Assembly (NCBI RefSeq): GCF_024343575.1
Contig: NZ_RJUA01000127.1
Location: 400,001 to 464,000, forward strand
Length of the DNA stretch: 64,000 nt
Source: Lacihabitans sp. LS3-19
GTDB lineage: Bacteria > Bacteroidota > Bacteroidia > Cytophagales > Spirosomataceae
Direction: 5' to 3'
Shown here: positions 35,463 through 43,563 of the stretch, piece after piece
How positions within the stretch are numbered: position 1 is the first letter of the stretch
Layout of the letters: the number at the start of each line of letters is the position of its first letter
Position numbers and translations under genes: made by a program
Notes under the pieces: model-generated
What the model was told of the DNA's origin: nothing
Databases searched by the model: none
What the model saw: the letters and a program-made list of their open reading frames with translations, nothing else

Positions 35463-36590
35463 TTATTTGATGTTTACATCTACCTCCACGTTCATTCCTG
35501 GACGGATAAGTTTCAAAATCTCTTTATTATCGTCGCTCAATGTAATTTTTACAGGTATTCTCTGGATAGTTTTTACATAATTTCCTGAGGCATTGTCAGG
35601 CGGAAGAAGAGCAAATTTTGAACCTGTAGCAGGTGAAATAGACTCGATTTTGCCAATTAGTTTTTGATTAGGGAAAGCATCCACTTTTATATCAGCAATT
35701 TGCCCAGGCCTAATTTTATCCATCTGGGTTTCTTTAAAATTGGCTACTACCCATTGGTTTTGCACTCCGACCAACATAAATAATGATTGTCCTGCTTGCA
35801 CCAGTTGACCCGTTTGAAGATTCACTTTGGAAATCTGCCCATCCTCTGGAGCCACAATAACTGTATAACTTAAATACAATTTTGCATTTTCTACACCTGA
35901 AGCAGACTGACTAATATTGGCATCCGCAACTTCGATTTGGCTTTTAGCAACATCAATCTGTGAACGAGTGCTTCCAATTTGGCTAGCTGCTACTTTTGCT
36001 TGTTTTTGGAGTGCGTTTCTTTGTTCTGTCAAAACAGTCACTTGCTTTTCGGCAGTTTCTTTTGCTGCTTGGGCTTGCTCATATTGCTGTTTTGTTACAG
36101 ATTTTTCTTTATAAAGATTTGCATATCGATCAAAATCATTTTTAGCCCTCCAAAGTGCTACTTTTGCAGATTCAATGTTGGCATCAGCTGTTGCGATATT
36201 TGCTTGAGCCGACATTGAGCTTGCTTCTGTCACTGGCAAAACACTACCTGCTGACTTTACCGAAGCACCAGCAACTTTCAACTGGCTTAAGCCAGCTCGG
36301 TATGCGGCTTCAGCCATACGAACTTTTAAAGCAAATTCTGCATCATCTAAAATCACCAAAGTGTCCCCTTTTTTAACCCACTGATTATCAACCACTCTAA
36401 CTTCTTTTATGTAGCCAGAGATTTTAGGAATAATTGGTGAGACTTTAGCTTCAATTTGAGCATCATCTGTAGTTTCGTGAGCTTGACTTTTGTTCCAAGT
36501 ATAATACCCGAACATACCTCCAAGTACTACTACGACTATAAAAACACTTAAAAATTTAGTATTAATTTGTTTCTTTTTTGCTGGTTCCAT
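35463..36590 (-). CDS. HlyD-family membrane fusion protein (EmrA-like)
   Basis: A 375-residue periplasmic adaptor. An N-terminal anchor helix (residues ~12-28) is followed by the lipoyl halves (ISGYIKEVRVVDNQWVKKGDTL and APEDGQISKVNLQTGQLVQAGQ) around a long Ala/Gln-rich hairpin coiled coil (residues ~85-240). It joins the DHA2 permease to the TolC channel. It lies between those two genes with 9- and 3-base gaps. Confidence 0.9.
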   Translation of the reverse strand: MEPAKKKQINTKFLSVFIVVVVLGGMFGYYTWNKSQAHETTDDAQIEAKVSPIIPKISGYIKEVRVVDNQWVKKGDTLVILDDAEFALKVRMAEAAYRAGLSQLKVAGASVKSAGSVLPVTEASSMSAQANIATADANIESAKVALWRAKNDFDRYANLYKEKSVTKQQYEQAQAAKETAEKQVTVLTEQRNALQKQAKVAASQIGSTRSQIDVAKSQIEVADANISQSASGVENAKLYLSYTVIVAPEDGQISKVNLQTGQLVQAGQSLFMLVGVQNQWVVANFKETQMDKIRPGQIADIKVDAFPNQKLIGKIESISPATGSKFALLPPDNASGNYVKTIQRIPVKITLSDDNKEILKLIRPGMNVEVDVNIK

Positions 36591-36599
36591 TTCTATATT

Positions 36600-37943
36600 T
36601 TACCTTTTAATTTTTAAATAATCTAACAATGTGCCATTAAGATATAGCACTTGATACCAAGCAATCTGGCGATCGCCTTGACTTAATTTGTAATTGATTT
36701 CTGCCTGAAGCTGCTGCACATCTGCCTCAAGTAATTGGTCAGTATCAGCTAAACCATTTTGGTTTTTGTTGGTAACAATTCTCAAATTTTCGCTTGCTTG
36801 ATTTAAAGCCTCTTTGTAAACCTCAACTTTTTTAATATTCAGCTCAAAGGCTTTAATAGCCTTATTCAGTTCAATTTTAGCTTTTTCTTGAGCTTCTGTC
36901 ACCATCAATTGGCTTTCTTTTAATTGCAGTTGAGCTGTTTTTACTTCCGTTTTGTTTTTGTAAAGTGAAGCAATATTGTACTTCAAACCAATCCCAATAT
37001 TGAAGGCGTTAGTAACCGATGCCACTTGGTCAATATTTAAACCTATATAGCCGCCAGTAAGTGCAATGTTGGGATAATAAGCAGCTTTTGCCAAAGCTAT
37101 TCCTGTTTGAGACATATCTACACGTTTGTTTAAAAGAGCCAAATCGGAGCGATTGTCTATGTCTAAACCAAAATTTGAAATCAAAGCTAGTTTTTCATTT
37201 GAAACATCAAAAGCTACATTTATGGCAATATCTTGATTGAGCCAAGTATTGAATTTATAGGTTTCTGATTCTCTATTTGAAAGCACTTCTTCCAAACTAA
37301 GGTTTACATTTGACCTTAATAATTTTGCTTTAAGTAAGTCATTCTCAGAGAGGATTCCGTTGTCAACAAAATTTTGAAAATCTTTGATTCGAGAATCTTG
37401 CCTTACTAAATTTCCTTTTAAAACTTCACCCATATGGTCTGTTCTTAACATAGAAAAACAAAGCTGAATAGTTTGCCAAGCTACGCTTTCGGCTTGCATA
37501 CTAGCCGAAATTTTGATAGCCTCAATTCCTTGTTGAGCCTTAATAAGGTTGTTTTTGATTTTGTATCCAGTAAAAATCGGATAACTAGCACTCAATTGGC
37601 CCAAAAACAAAAACTTGGGGTTTGGTGAAGCAGTCGCCGCCGCTTCTGGGTCGGTGGTAGTTGTTTGTTGTTGCCCAAATTTCAGATTGAAATTAGGCTG
37701 GATTGGCAAAAACATAAATTGCGAAGATGCATTCAAATCAGGCAATTTTGCATTTTGAACACTCTTTAAATTACTCTCAGAAATTTCGACTTTTGTCCTC
37801 TCAACTTTCATCGTTTTGCTTTCGTCTATCGCTTTCTGCACGATATCTGATAGAGATGAATAAATTTTGACATCTTGGGCTATTGTTGCTGAACTCATCA
37901 ACAAAAAAGCCGCCAAGAGCCAATTAATTGTTCTTTTCTTCAT
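36600..37943 (-). CDS. TolC-family outer membrane efflux protein
   Basis: A 447-residue outer-membrane channel protein with a signal peptide (ending SSATIAQ). Two similar halves carry the long helices (LKSVQNAKLPDLNASSQF in the first, IALAKAAYYPNIALTGGY in the second), typical of TolC. The C-terminal region LLEADVQQLQAEINYKLSQGDRQIA matches the second helical hairpin. Its start overlaps the end of the TetR gene by 20 bases. Confidence 0.9.
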   Translation of the reverse strand: MKKRTINWLLAAFLLMSSATIAQDVKIYSSLSDIVQKAIDESKTMKVERTKVEISESNLKSVQNAKLPDLNASSQFMFLPIQPNFNLKFGQQQTTTTDPEAAATASPNPKFLFLGQLSASYPIFTGYKIKNNLIKAQQGIEAIKISASMQAESVAWQTIQLCFSMLRTDHMGEVLKGNLVRQDSRIKDFQNFVDNGILSENDLLKAKLLRSNVNLSLEEVLSNRESETYKFNTWLNQDIAINVAFDVSNEKLALISNFGLDIDNRSDLALLNKRVDMSQTGIALAKAAYYPNIALTGGYIGLNIDQVASVTNAFNIGIGLKYNIASLYKNKTEVKTAQLQLKESQLMVTEAQEKAKIELNKAIKAFELNIKKVEVYKEALNQASENLRIVTNKNQNGLADTDQLLEADVQQLQAEINYKLSQGDRQIAWYQVLYLNGTLLDYLKIKR

Positions 37944-38556
37944 ATGTTAAAACTGCTTTTAATGCGTAAAAAATTTGGTCCTTAATTTTGTCTTTTGTTT
38001 GTTTTTCGAAGGAAACACTAGGTTTTAGTTTCCATCTTATCCGATAATATTTTTCGTTTATAGCATAGTTTGAAATTGTGCCATTTACAATAGAGATCAC
38101 GGAGTCAGTGTTTGCAAATTCATTAAATTCTCCAGAATTGATTCCATCAATAATGACCTTATCCATCAAATTAAAATTATTGGTTTTCATTTTTTCAATT
38201 TGATCAAATGCCACAGTTGAATCCAAATAGGCGATTTCTTTAAGCATGATTTTATGAAAGCCAAAATTGTCAAATACTTTGTTAAGATAAGCTTCGGTAA
38301 GTTTCATCATCTTATCCAAATTGGTCAATTTCGAATCCTTGAAAACTAAATCGGTCTGTAATCTGAATTGACTTGACTTCCAAATAAAAAGTGCTTCAAG
38401 CAATTTTTCCTTTGAACCAAAATAATAGTTTATCATGGCCAAATTTACATCTGCCCTTTTCGAAATTTCACGCACAGTAGAGCCCTCAAATCCCTTTTCT
38501 GAAATAAGCTGCTCTGCAATTTTCAATATCGCAATCTGCTTTTCATTGAAATCCAT
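37924..38556 (-). CDS. TetR/AcrR-family regulator of the efflux operon
   Basis: A 210-residue repressor. The N-terminal helix-turn-helix reads ISEKGFEGSTVREISKRADVNLAMINYYFGSKEKLLEAL, a textbook TetR_N. The ~150-residue C-terminal half is the variable ligand domain. It is the first gene of the operon and overlaps tolC by 20 bases, so it is co-expressed with the pump, and two identical operator-like palindromes sit immediately upstream. Autorepression of the whole operon with drug-induced release is inferred. Confidence 0.9.
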   Translation of the reverse strand: MDFNEKQIAILKIAEQLISEKGFEGSTVREISKRADVNLAMINYYFGSKEKLLEALFIWKSSQFRLQTDLVFKDSKLTNLDKMMKLTEAYLNKVFDNFGFHKIMLKEIAYLDSTVAFDQIEKMKTNNFNLMDKVIIDGINSGEFNEFANTDSVISIVNGTISNYAINEKYYRIRWKLKPSVSFEKQTKDKIKDQIFYALKAVLTYEEKNN

Positions 38557-38557
38557 A

Positions 38558-38573
38558 TTAAACGCTTGTTTAA
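38558..38573. promoter_or_regulatory. Operator 1 of the TetR-efflux operon
   Basis: TTAAACGCTTGTTTAA: inverted TTAAAC/GTTTAA arms around four bases, 2 bases upstream of the tetR start codon, so it covers the leader. Confidence 0.75.
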
Positions 38574-38590
38574 TTTTTTTGCAATATTAA

Positions 38591-38606
38591 TTAAACGCTT
38601 GTTTAG
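38591..38606. promoter_or_regulatory. Operator 2 of the TetR-efflux operon
   Basis: TTAAACGCTTGTTTAG, identical to operator 1 except the last base, with starts 33 bp apart. A TAATATTG -7-like element (one mismatch to TAnnTTTG) lies between the two copies. Confidence 0.75.
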
Positions 38607-38724
38607 TTTTTTAGAAAAATTAAAAGAGAAAATAAAAATTCTTTGAAGAATACAATCAGATGACGGAATTTTTAAAATTGAAAAACCGATTTTGAATAAA
38701 ATTCGAATTTTGATTAATAAAAAC

Positions 38725-39339
38725 TCAAATCAAATCATTCTGAACTGCAATTTTGATTAAAGAAGCTGTGTTGTTTACTTCAAACTTCATCAGGAGATTT
38801 TTTCGATGGCTATCGACTGTTAGCACACTCACAAATAGTTTTTCGGCGATTTGATGGTTAGTAAATCCATCAGAAATTAAAATCAAAACTTCTTTTTCGC
38901 GTCTGGTTAGAAACGGCAAGGGCTTGTGGGGTTCGGGTTGATTTGGAAGTTTTATGTTTAGATTAAGATAATAACCGCCTTGGCTAACTTGAGAAATAGC
39001 ATCAAGGATTTCATCTTTTGAGGAACTTTTAAGCAGATATCCCATGGCTCCATTTTGTACCATTCTACTTATATAGCTTCTTTCGGCAAATGTGCTCAAG
39101 GCGATACTTTTCACATCTGGAAATTCTTCTTTGATTTTTTTGCATAAATCTATACCACTTATATCTGGGAGATTTATATCCAAAAACGCAATATCTACTT
39201 GGTTTTCTTTTAAAAAAACCATCGCATCAAATGCATTTGTAGCTACGCCCACAACAATAATGTCTTCTTGATCAACTAATAATGATTTGACGCCTTCGAT
39301 GACTAAAGGATGATCATCAACTATCAATATTCTTGTCAT
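38725..39339 (-). CDS. NarL/LuxR-family response regulator
   Basis: A 204-residue two-component regulator. The receiver domain (residues 1-120) has the acidic pair VDDH and phospho-acceptor Asp54 in LDINLPD, plus the T/S and K of a full active site. The C-terminal LuxR-type HTH is LTRREKEVLILISDGFTNHQIAEKLFVSVLTVDSHRKNLL. It overlaps the histidine kinase gene by 4 bases (ATGA) and is its partner. Target genes are not shown. Confidence 0.95.
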   Translation of the reverse strand: MTRILIVDDHPLVIEGVKSLLVDQEDIIVVGVATNAFDAMVFLKENQVDIAFLDINLPDISGIDLCKKIKEEFPDVKSIALSTFAERSYISRMVQNGAMGYLLKSSSKDEILDAISQVSQGGYYLNLNIKLPNQPEPHKPLPFLTRREKEVLILISDGFTNHQIAEKLFVSVLTVDSHRKNLLMKFEVNNTASLIKIAVQNDLI

Positions 39340-41222
39340 ACCTTTATTTCAATTATTGTAGAAGTACCTTTTCCTGATTCGGTTTGAATTTCCATTTTGC
39401 CTTTCAAATATTCAACTCTATTTTCAATATTGTTTATACCGATTCCTTTAAGTTCGCGTAATTTACTGCTGTCAAAACCTTTCCCGTCGTCTTCTACGGT
39501 TATTGTCAGGGTCCCTTCTGTTCTCACTATTTGTACAAATGCCTCGCTTGCCTCAGCATGTTTGATGACATTATTAAGTAATTCTTGAATGATTCTATAG
39601 AGTGTTATTTCAGTTGATTGTTCAAGATTAAATCCATCCAAGCCGAAAGTTTGAAAATGAATTTTCAGTTTCCCTGCCTGATTGATACCTTCACAATAAT
39701 CAGAAATAGCGTCTTTTAATCCAAATTTCAATAAAGATTCAGGTAACATACTATGAGCAACCCTTCTAAGTTCGGTAATGGCATTATCTAATTGCGTGAT
39801 AGTTTTTGAGAAAACTTGAGCATTTTGATTACTCAAAACAACATTTCCAGGAATTGAGCTGAGGTTGAGTTTAATGCCTGAAAGCAAGCCTCCTAATCCA
39901 TCATGAAGATCGCGAGCAAGCCTGCTTCGTTCTTCTTCTTGGCCTTTTAATACAGAGTTGGTTGCCAAAAGCTGACGTTCTTGCTGAAGTCGCTCCATTT
40001 CTTTTTCGGTTAATTTTCGCTTATAATTCATATTGCGAATCACAATAAAACCAATAACCAATGCGGCAACCATACCGAATAAAAGACTGTAAATCAGATA
40101 GTTTTTCTTTTGATTTTCAAGTATTTTCTTTTCTAATTCTTGCTTTTGATTTTCAGTATCAAACTCATATCTTATTACTTTCATTTTGTCTTCAAAGTTG
40201 ACTTCAGACATGGAATCCTTGATGGCAGAATACAAAATATGATGTTCTAAAGCGTCTTTATATCTTCCATCAGCTTTATTAATTTCATATAAAATTTTAT
40301 TTGCATCCCGAATGGAAAAAAAGACACCTGTTTTTTCAGCAATGTTTCTAGCTAACAATGCGTATTCTTCCGCTTTATCGAAGTTTTTTAACTTTAAATA
40401 ATATTGAGAAGCGTTATTATAAGCATCGCCTAACAAATACTCCCCATTGTGATTTTTAAGATAATTTATGCTAAAATCCAAGCCGGTTTCTGCTTCCTTG
40501 TTGCGGAGAAACTTCTCCAAAGCCAAAGCTTTGTAGCTACCAAGATAAGCTAAGCCGAATGAATCTTTTATGGCTGCGTATCTTTTTGAGGCAATTTCAA
40601 AATTCTCCAAAGCCTTTTTCCCTTCATTTAATAGTTTAATATTTACTATACCTATTTCAGTATAAGCATCGTTTATTGTAGTTGATAGAGTTTTTAGGGA
40701 TTTACTATGAACTGTTGAGAATTTCTGATTTACTCTATTTTTTGAAAAAGAGAAAAATGAATTATAATATTCCAGAGCTTCTTTTGGTTTTTCTAACCAT
40801 AAATACGCCCCACCTACACTTCGTAAACAAAAAGCATAATATTGCCAATCACTATTTTTATCTGCATAAGTTAAAACTTTGAGGGCATTGTTTATTAAAG
40901 AAAAATATCTTCCTTTTACATTATCCAGCTCTGAAATTGTAAAATAAGTTATCACAAATCCCTTTCGCCAATTTGTCTTTTTACAAATTGACAGTGCCAA
41001 ATCAGTATATTTCAAAGAAGAATCAACGTGTCCACCGTTTTGAATTATCTCGTAAGCTTTAATATTATATTGAACTACCAAAGAAGTGTCCCTATGGAAG
41101 CTATTTTCAAACTTTAGCAATGAATCAATTACATAGATATTTCCACTCTCCTGTGCCTTTAAAGTAGGAAAATTTACAAATACTAACACCAAAAACAAAT
41201 GCAATGCATTTCGGCCTTTCAT
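39336..41222 (-). CDS. Sensor histidine kinase with TPR sensor region
   Basis: A 628-residue membrane kinase. A signal or first helix (ending FPTLKAQ) is followed by a ~300-residue tetratricopeptide-type periplasmic region, one transmembrane helix (~residues 370-390), then HisKA_3 with His440 in RDLHDGLGG and an ATPase domain with VEDDGKGFD and GIGINNIENRVEYLKG. This is the common Bacteroidota TPR-HisKA_3 layout. The signal is unknown. It is upstream of and overlaps the response regulator gene. Confidence 0.9.
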   Translation of the reverse strand: MKGRNALHLFLVLVFVNFPTLKAQESGNIYVIDSLLKFENSFHRDTSLVVQYNIKAYEIIQNGGHVDSSLKYTDLALSICKKTNWRKGFVITYFTISELDNVKGRYFSLINNALKVLTYADKNSDWQYYAFCLRSVGGAYLWLEKPKEALEYYNSFFSFSKNRVNQKFSTVHSKSLKTLSTTINDAYTEIGIVNIKLLNEGKKALENFEIASKRYAAIKDSFGLAYLGSYKALALEKFLRNKEAETGLDFSINYLKNHNGEYLLGDAYNNASQYYLKLKNFDKAEEYALLARNIAEKTGVFFSIRDANKILYEINKADGRYKDALEHHILYSAIKDSMSEVNFEDKMKVIRYEFDTENQKQELEKKILENQKKNYLIYSLLFGMVAALVIGFIVIRNMNYKRKLTEKEMERLQQERQLLATNSVLKGQEEERSRLARDLHDGLGGLLSGIKLNLSSIPGNVVLSNQNAQVFSKTITQLDNAITELRRVAHSMLPESLLKFGLKDAISDYCEGINQAGKLKIHFQTFGLDGFNLEQSTEITLYRIIQELLNNVIKHAEASEAFVQIVRTEGTLTITVEDDGKGFDSSKLRELKGIGINNIENRVEYLKGKMEIQTESGKGTSTIIEIKV

Positions 41223-41271
41223 AAAAATGGCTGTTTCTTCTGTAAAAGTAAGAATAAGCCTTATAAAAATA

Positions 41272-41312
41272 ATCCCCTAAAAAGGGGATATTAATAAAAC
41301 CTATTTATAGGT
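41272..41312. promoter_or_regulatory. Two hairpins in the kinase/LytTR divergent region
   Basis: ATCCCC-TAAAAA-GGGGAT (41272-41289) and ACCTA-TTTA-TAGGT (41299-41312) are adjacent inverted repeats between the divergent kinase and LytTR genes. They could be operators or leader hairpins. Confidence 0.5.
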
Positions 41313-41396
41313 GATTGATTGATTTTTGTTCAAAACGTACCTTCGAATAAAAATATAAGCTGAAAAATTGTATCTGAAAACTAAAAATCTAAAAAT

Positions 41397-41715
41397 ATGG
41401 ACCCATACCGCATACACGTAGGCAGCTGGAAAAAACTCGCACCCAAGGATATAATATTTTTAAAGGGTGAAATAAACTACACGCATATTTTCTTAGCGAA
41501 TGGAAAAAAAAATCCTGGTTTCTACCACGCTAGGAATCCTTGAAAGCCGATTGGCAAATTATCGATTCTTTAGAACTAATAAATCAACAATGATAAATTT
41601 AGATTATGTTTCGAAATACGAAGACAATATTAATCAAGGAACAATCTCGCTAAAAAACGACAGAAAAATTCAGGTTTCGAGAAGGAAAAATAGAATTTTG
41701 AAAAATATCATTTAG
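41397..41715 (+). pseudogene. LytTR DNA-binding domain gene with +1 frameshift in A9
   Basis: A short LytTR regulator split by one base. The first frame, from ATG 41397, encodes MDPYRIHVGSWKKL, IIFLKGEINYTHIFLANGKK and then runs out of frame at nine A's (41504-41512) to a stop. The second frame (apparent ATG 41500) continues ILVSTTLGILESRL, FFRTNKSTMINLDYV, ISLKNDRKIQVSRRKNRI. With eight A's the two halves join into one ~106-residue LytTR protein with no other defect. Sequencing error, recent inactivation, or transcriptional slippage restoring a fraction are all possible. It lies divergent from the kinase gene. Confidence 0.8.
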
Positions 41716-41795
41716 AACTTTCATGAAAATCGATTTTGCAAAATGAAGAATTGTAACAATTTCATAATTTCAACATTCTCATTATTGAGTTTTAA

Positions 41796-42833
41796 CTATA
41801 CCAAACCCAATTTCCTGAATTTTTCAGTCATTAGGACTTCAAATTCCGATTTTAAATCTTCTGGCAAAAAACTTTTATAAACCACCTCCAGCATTTCAAA
41901 TCGGCAATAATAGAAATTTTCGAGGGTTTTGTCCAATAGTTTTTTTGAAAGATTGCTTAAGGAATAAGCCGCTAAAAAATCTTCATATTTAAGTTTGCTT
42001 TTTTTGCCATTTAAAGTCAATGCCAATTCTTCGGTATCTGCTTTATTTACTAAGGCTGTGCTCAAAAGGTCGTAAGCAGGGCTTAGCAAAAATCTACCTC
42101 TTTCATCAGTTTCGAGTAAAGAGAAATTCTTTAAATGCATATCAGCATTTCCTGTCAAATAACTAAATACAACGTATTCATAAAAATTAGTGACATCAAG
42201 CAAAGGTGCGTTTGAATATTTAAGCAAAGCTTTGGCAACTTGTTCATGACTTCCTTTGTATTTATCTTCAGTAAGGCGTTCAGTGAGTTGGCACATGTCT
42301 TCCATGTGTCGCATACCCGTGCGTGTGCGATCTACTCTTTTGGTAAGATAGCAAAGTGTACCATCTTGCAACGGAAACAAAGTATGCGGCACTATATTTA
42401 AACCACATACATCGGCCATTTTCATGGTACAGGCTTCTAATTCAGGCAAACTTTGGTAATAATCAGAAGGGGGCTTCAGTATGTAGTCACCATAAAGCCC
42501 CACTATTGTGAGCTTCTTTAAGGCATTTCGCTCTTGTTTGCGATGCCAACTTAAACTCACTTTGGCCTGAACACCTGTAACAGCCATGTTGGCGTTTAGA
42601 AACTGCTGAGCCAAATCTGCAAGGGCTTCTTTGTCATACTCAAACTTCGGCACATAGGCTTGTCCAAAAAAACGTTTGCTACAGGCTTGGTGGTAGTGCT
42701 CCTCCCCTTCTTTCAGTTGCTCATAACAATAAAGACATCTTGGTTTGTTGCTTCCATATTTCTGTTCTGGCTCAAAAACCACGTTTTGAGCTTTCTGATT
42801 ATATAAAGGATTCTTTTTTCTATAATTCTTCAT
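41796..42833 (-). CDS. HipT-like serine/threonine kinase toxin
   Basis: A 345-residue HipA C-terminal-type kinase. C33, C36, H48 and C51 in RCLYCYEQL...HQACSKRFF form a zinc-finger-like start seen in Bacteroidota HipA proteins. VTGVQAKVSLS is the phosphate loop region, YILKPP the ATP lysine, GNADMHLKN the catalytic loop and SPAYDLL the metal-binding Asp. The N-terminal HipA subdomain is missing because the gene next door encodes it. By analogy with HipBST, it may phosphorylate an aminoacyl-tRNA synthetase; the target is unproven. It overlaps the HipS-like gene by 14 bases. Confidence 0.85.
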   Translation of the reverse strand: MKNYRKKNPLYNQKAQNVVFEPEQKYGSNKPRCLYCYEQLKEGEEHYHQACSKRFFGQAYVPKFEYDKEALADLAQQFLNANMAVTGVQAKVSLSWHRKQERNALKKLTIVGLYGDYILKPPSDYYQSLPELEACTMKMADVCGLNIVPHTLFPLQDGTLCYLTKRVDRTRTGMRHMEDMCQLTERLTEDKYKGSHEQVAKALLKYSNAPLLDVTNFYEYVVFSYLTGNADMHLKNFSLLETDERGRFLLSPAYDLLSTALVNKADTEELALTLNGKKSKLKYEDFLAAYSLSNLSKKLLDKTLENFYYCRFEMLEVVYKSFLPEDLKSEFEVLMTEKFRKLGLV

Positions 42834-43152
42834 CTTCTTGTGCTATTATACTCACTGCACCTATACTGTTTTTACAACAAGCCAATAATAATCCAAACCT
42901 ATCTCTGCCGTTTATTTTCCAATTGTCTATGGCTATATCAAGCAGCCAGCCTTCGGGTATCAATCCATCAAAAAACGGAAACAAAACTTTGCTTTGGTAT
43001 GGCTTGGTATTTACCTTTAAGGTTTTGCTTATATCATGTGCTTCGTCTTCTGAAACATAACTTAAATCATAGCTAAATGCATAGCCACTGTCTGTTTCGG
43101 CCAATACGCCTGCCAGTTTATCGTGTAAAAACACATTTGCCTTTCTATTCAT
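42820..43152 (-). CDS. HipS-like small HipA N-terminal protein
   Basis: A 110-residue protein that is only the HipA N-terminal subdomain: VFLHDKLAGVLAETDSGYAFSY, then YQSKVLFPFFDGLIPEGWLLD and RFGLLLACCKNSIGAVSI. In the described HipBST system this piece (HipS) is the antitoxin of the HipT kinase. It overlaps hipB by 8 bases and hipT by 14, which keeps stoichiometry tight. A fully split HipA rather than an antitoxin role remains possible. Confidence 0.8.
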   Translation of the reverse strand: MNRKANVFLHDKLAGVLAETDSGYAFSYDLSYVSEDEAHDISKTLKVNTKPYQSKVLFPFFDGLIPEGWLLDIAIDNWKINGRDRFGLLLACCKNSIGAVSIIAQEDEEL

Positions 43153-43363
43153 TATTCCTGTCTTTTTCTATTGGTGCCAATTCCGCACCAAAGAGTGCCA
43201 ATACTTTGTTTACGGTATCCATCCTCAAAGATTTTTTACCTTGCTCTAAATCCCTCACAAATCGTAAACCTACATCTGCTTTCTCTGCCAGCTCCACTTG
43301 AGTGATTTTGGCAAGTTTTCTTTTTTGTTTTACAAATGTTCTCAACTTATTATTTTCTCTCAT
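43145..43363 (-). CDS. HipB-like XRE-family repressor
   Basis: A 72-residue helix-turn-helix protein: VKQKRKLAKITQVELAEKADVGLRFVRDLEQGKKSLRMDTVNKVLALFGAELAPI is a complete XRE/HipB domain. It is the first gene of the locus and is expected to repress it by binding the upstream palindromes. The short acidic tail (EKDRNNE) fits an XRE repressor that interacts with a partner protein. Confidence 0.9.
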   Translation of the reverse strand: MRENNKLRTFVKQKRKLAKITQVELAEKADVGLRFVRDLEQGKKSLRMDTVNKVLALFGAELAPIEKDRNNE

Positions 43364-43409
43364 TTTTATACCTTTAATGATACAACATTACAAATTTATT
43401 ACTTTTTTA

Positions 43410-43506
43410 TATACGATAAGGTATATTTTTATATTTTTTTATTTTTTTATACCCGATAATATACTAAAACAACACAAAAGTCAATTTGTATACCCCATTA
43501 GGTATA
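43410..43506. promoter_or_regulatory. Three candidate HipB operators
   Basis: TATACGATAAGGTATA (43410-43425), TATACCCGATAATATA (43448-43463) and TATACCCCATTAGGTATA (43489-43506, perfect TATACC/GGTATA arms) lie 47-143 bases upstream of hipB. The TATACC/GGTATA arms recall the TATCC-N8-GGATA operators of E. coli HipB. Confidence 0.65.
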
Positions 43507-43533
43507 AAAAAAACTCGCCCAAAGCGAGTTCTT
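43504..43533 (-). terminator. Terminator of the acyl-CoA ligase gene
   Basis: AACTCGC (43512-43518) pairs with GCGAGTT (43524-43530) around CCAAA; on the minus strand T8 follows. It insulates the hip locus. Confidence 0.85.
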
Positions 43534-43563
43534 TTTATTATCCACAGTGTGTTTTTTTTTAAA

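Noticed and set aside
41500..41715. 71-codon ORF as a complete gene
   Set aside because: Its first residues belong to the middle of a LytTR domain; the true start is the ATG at 41397 in the other frame.
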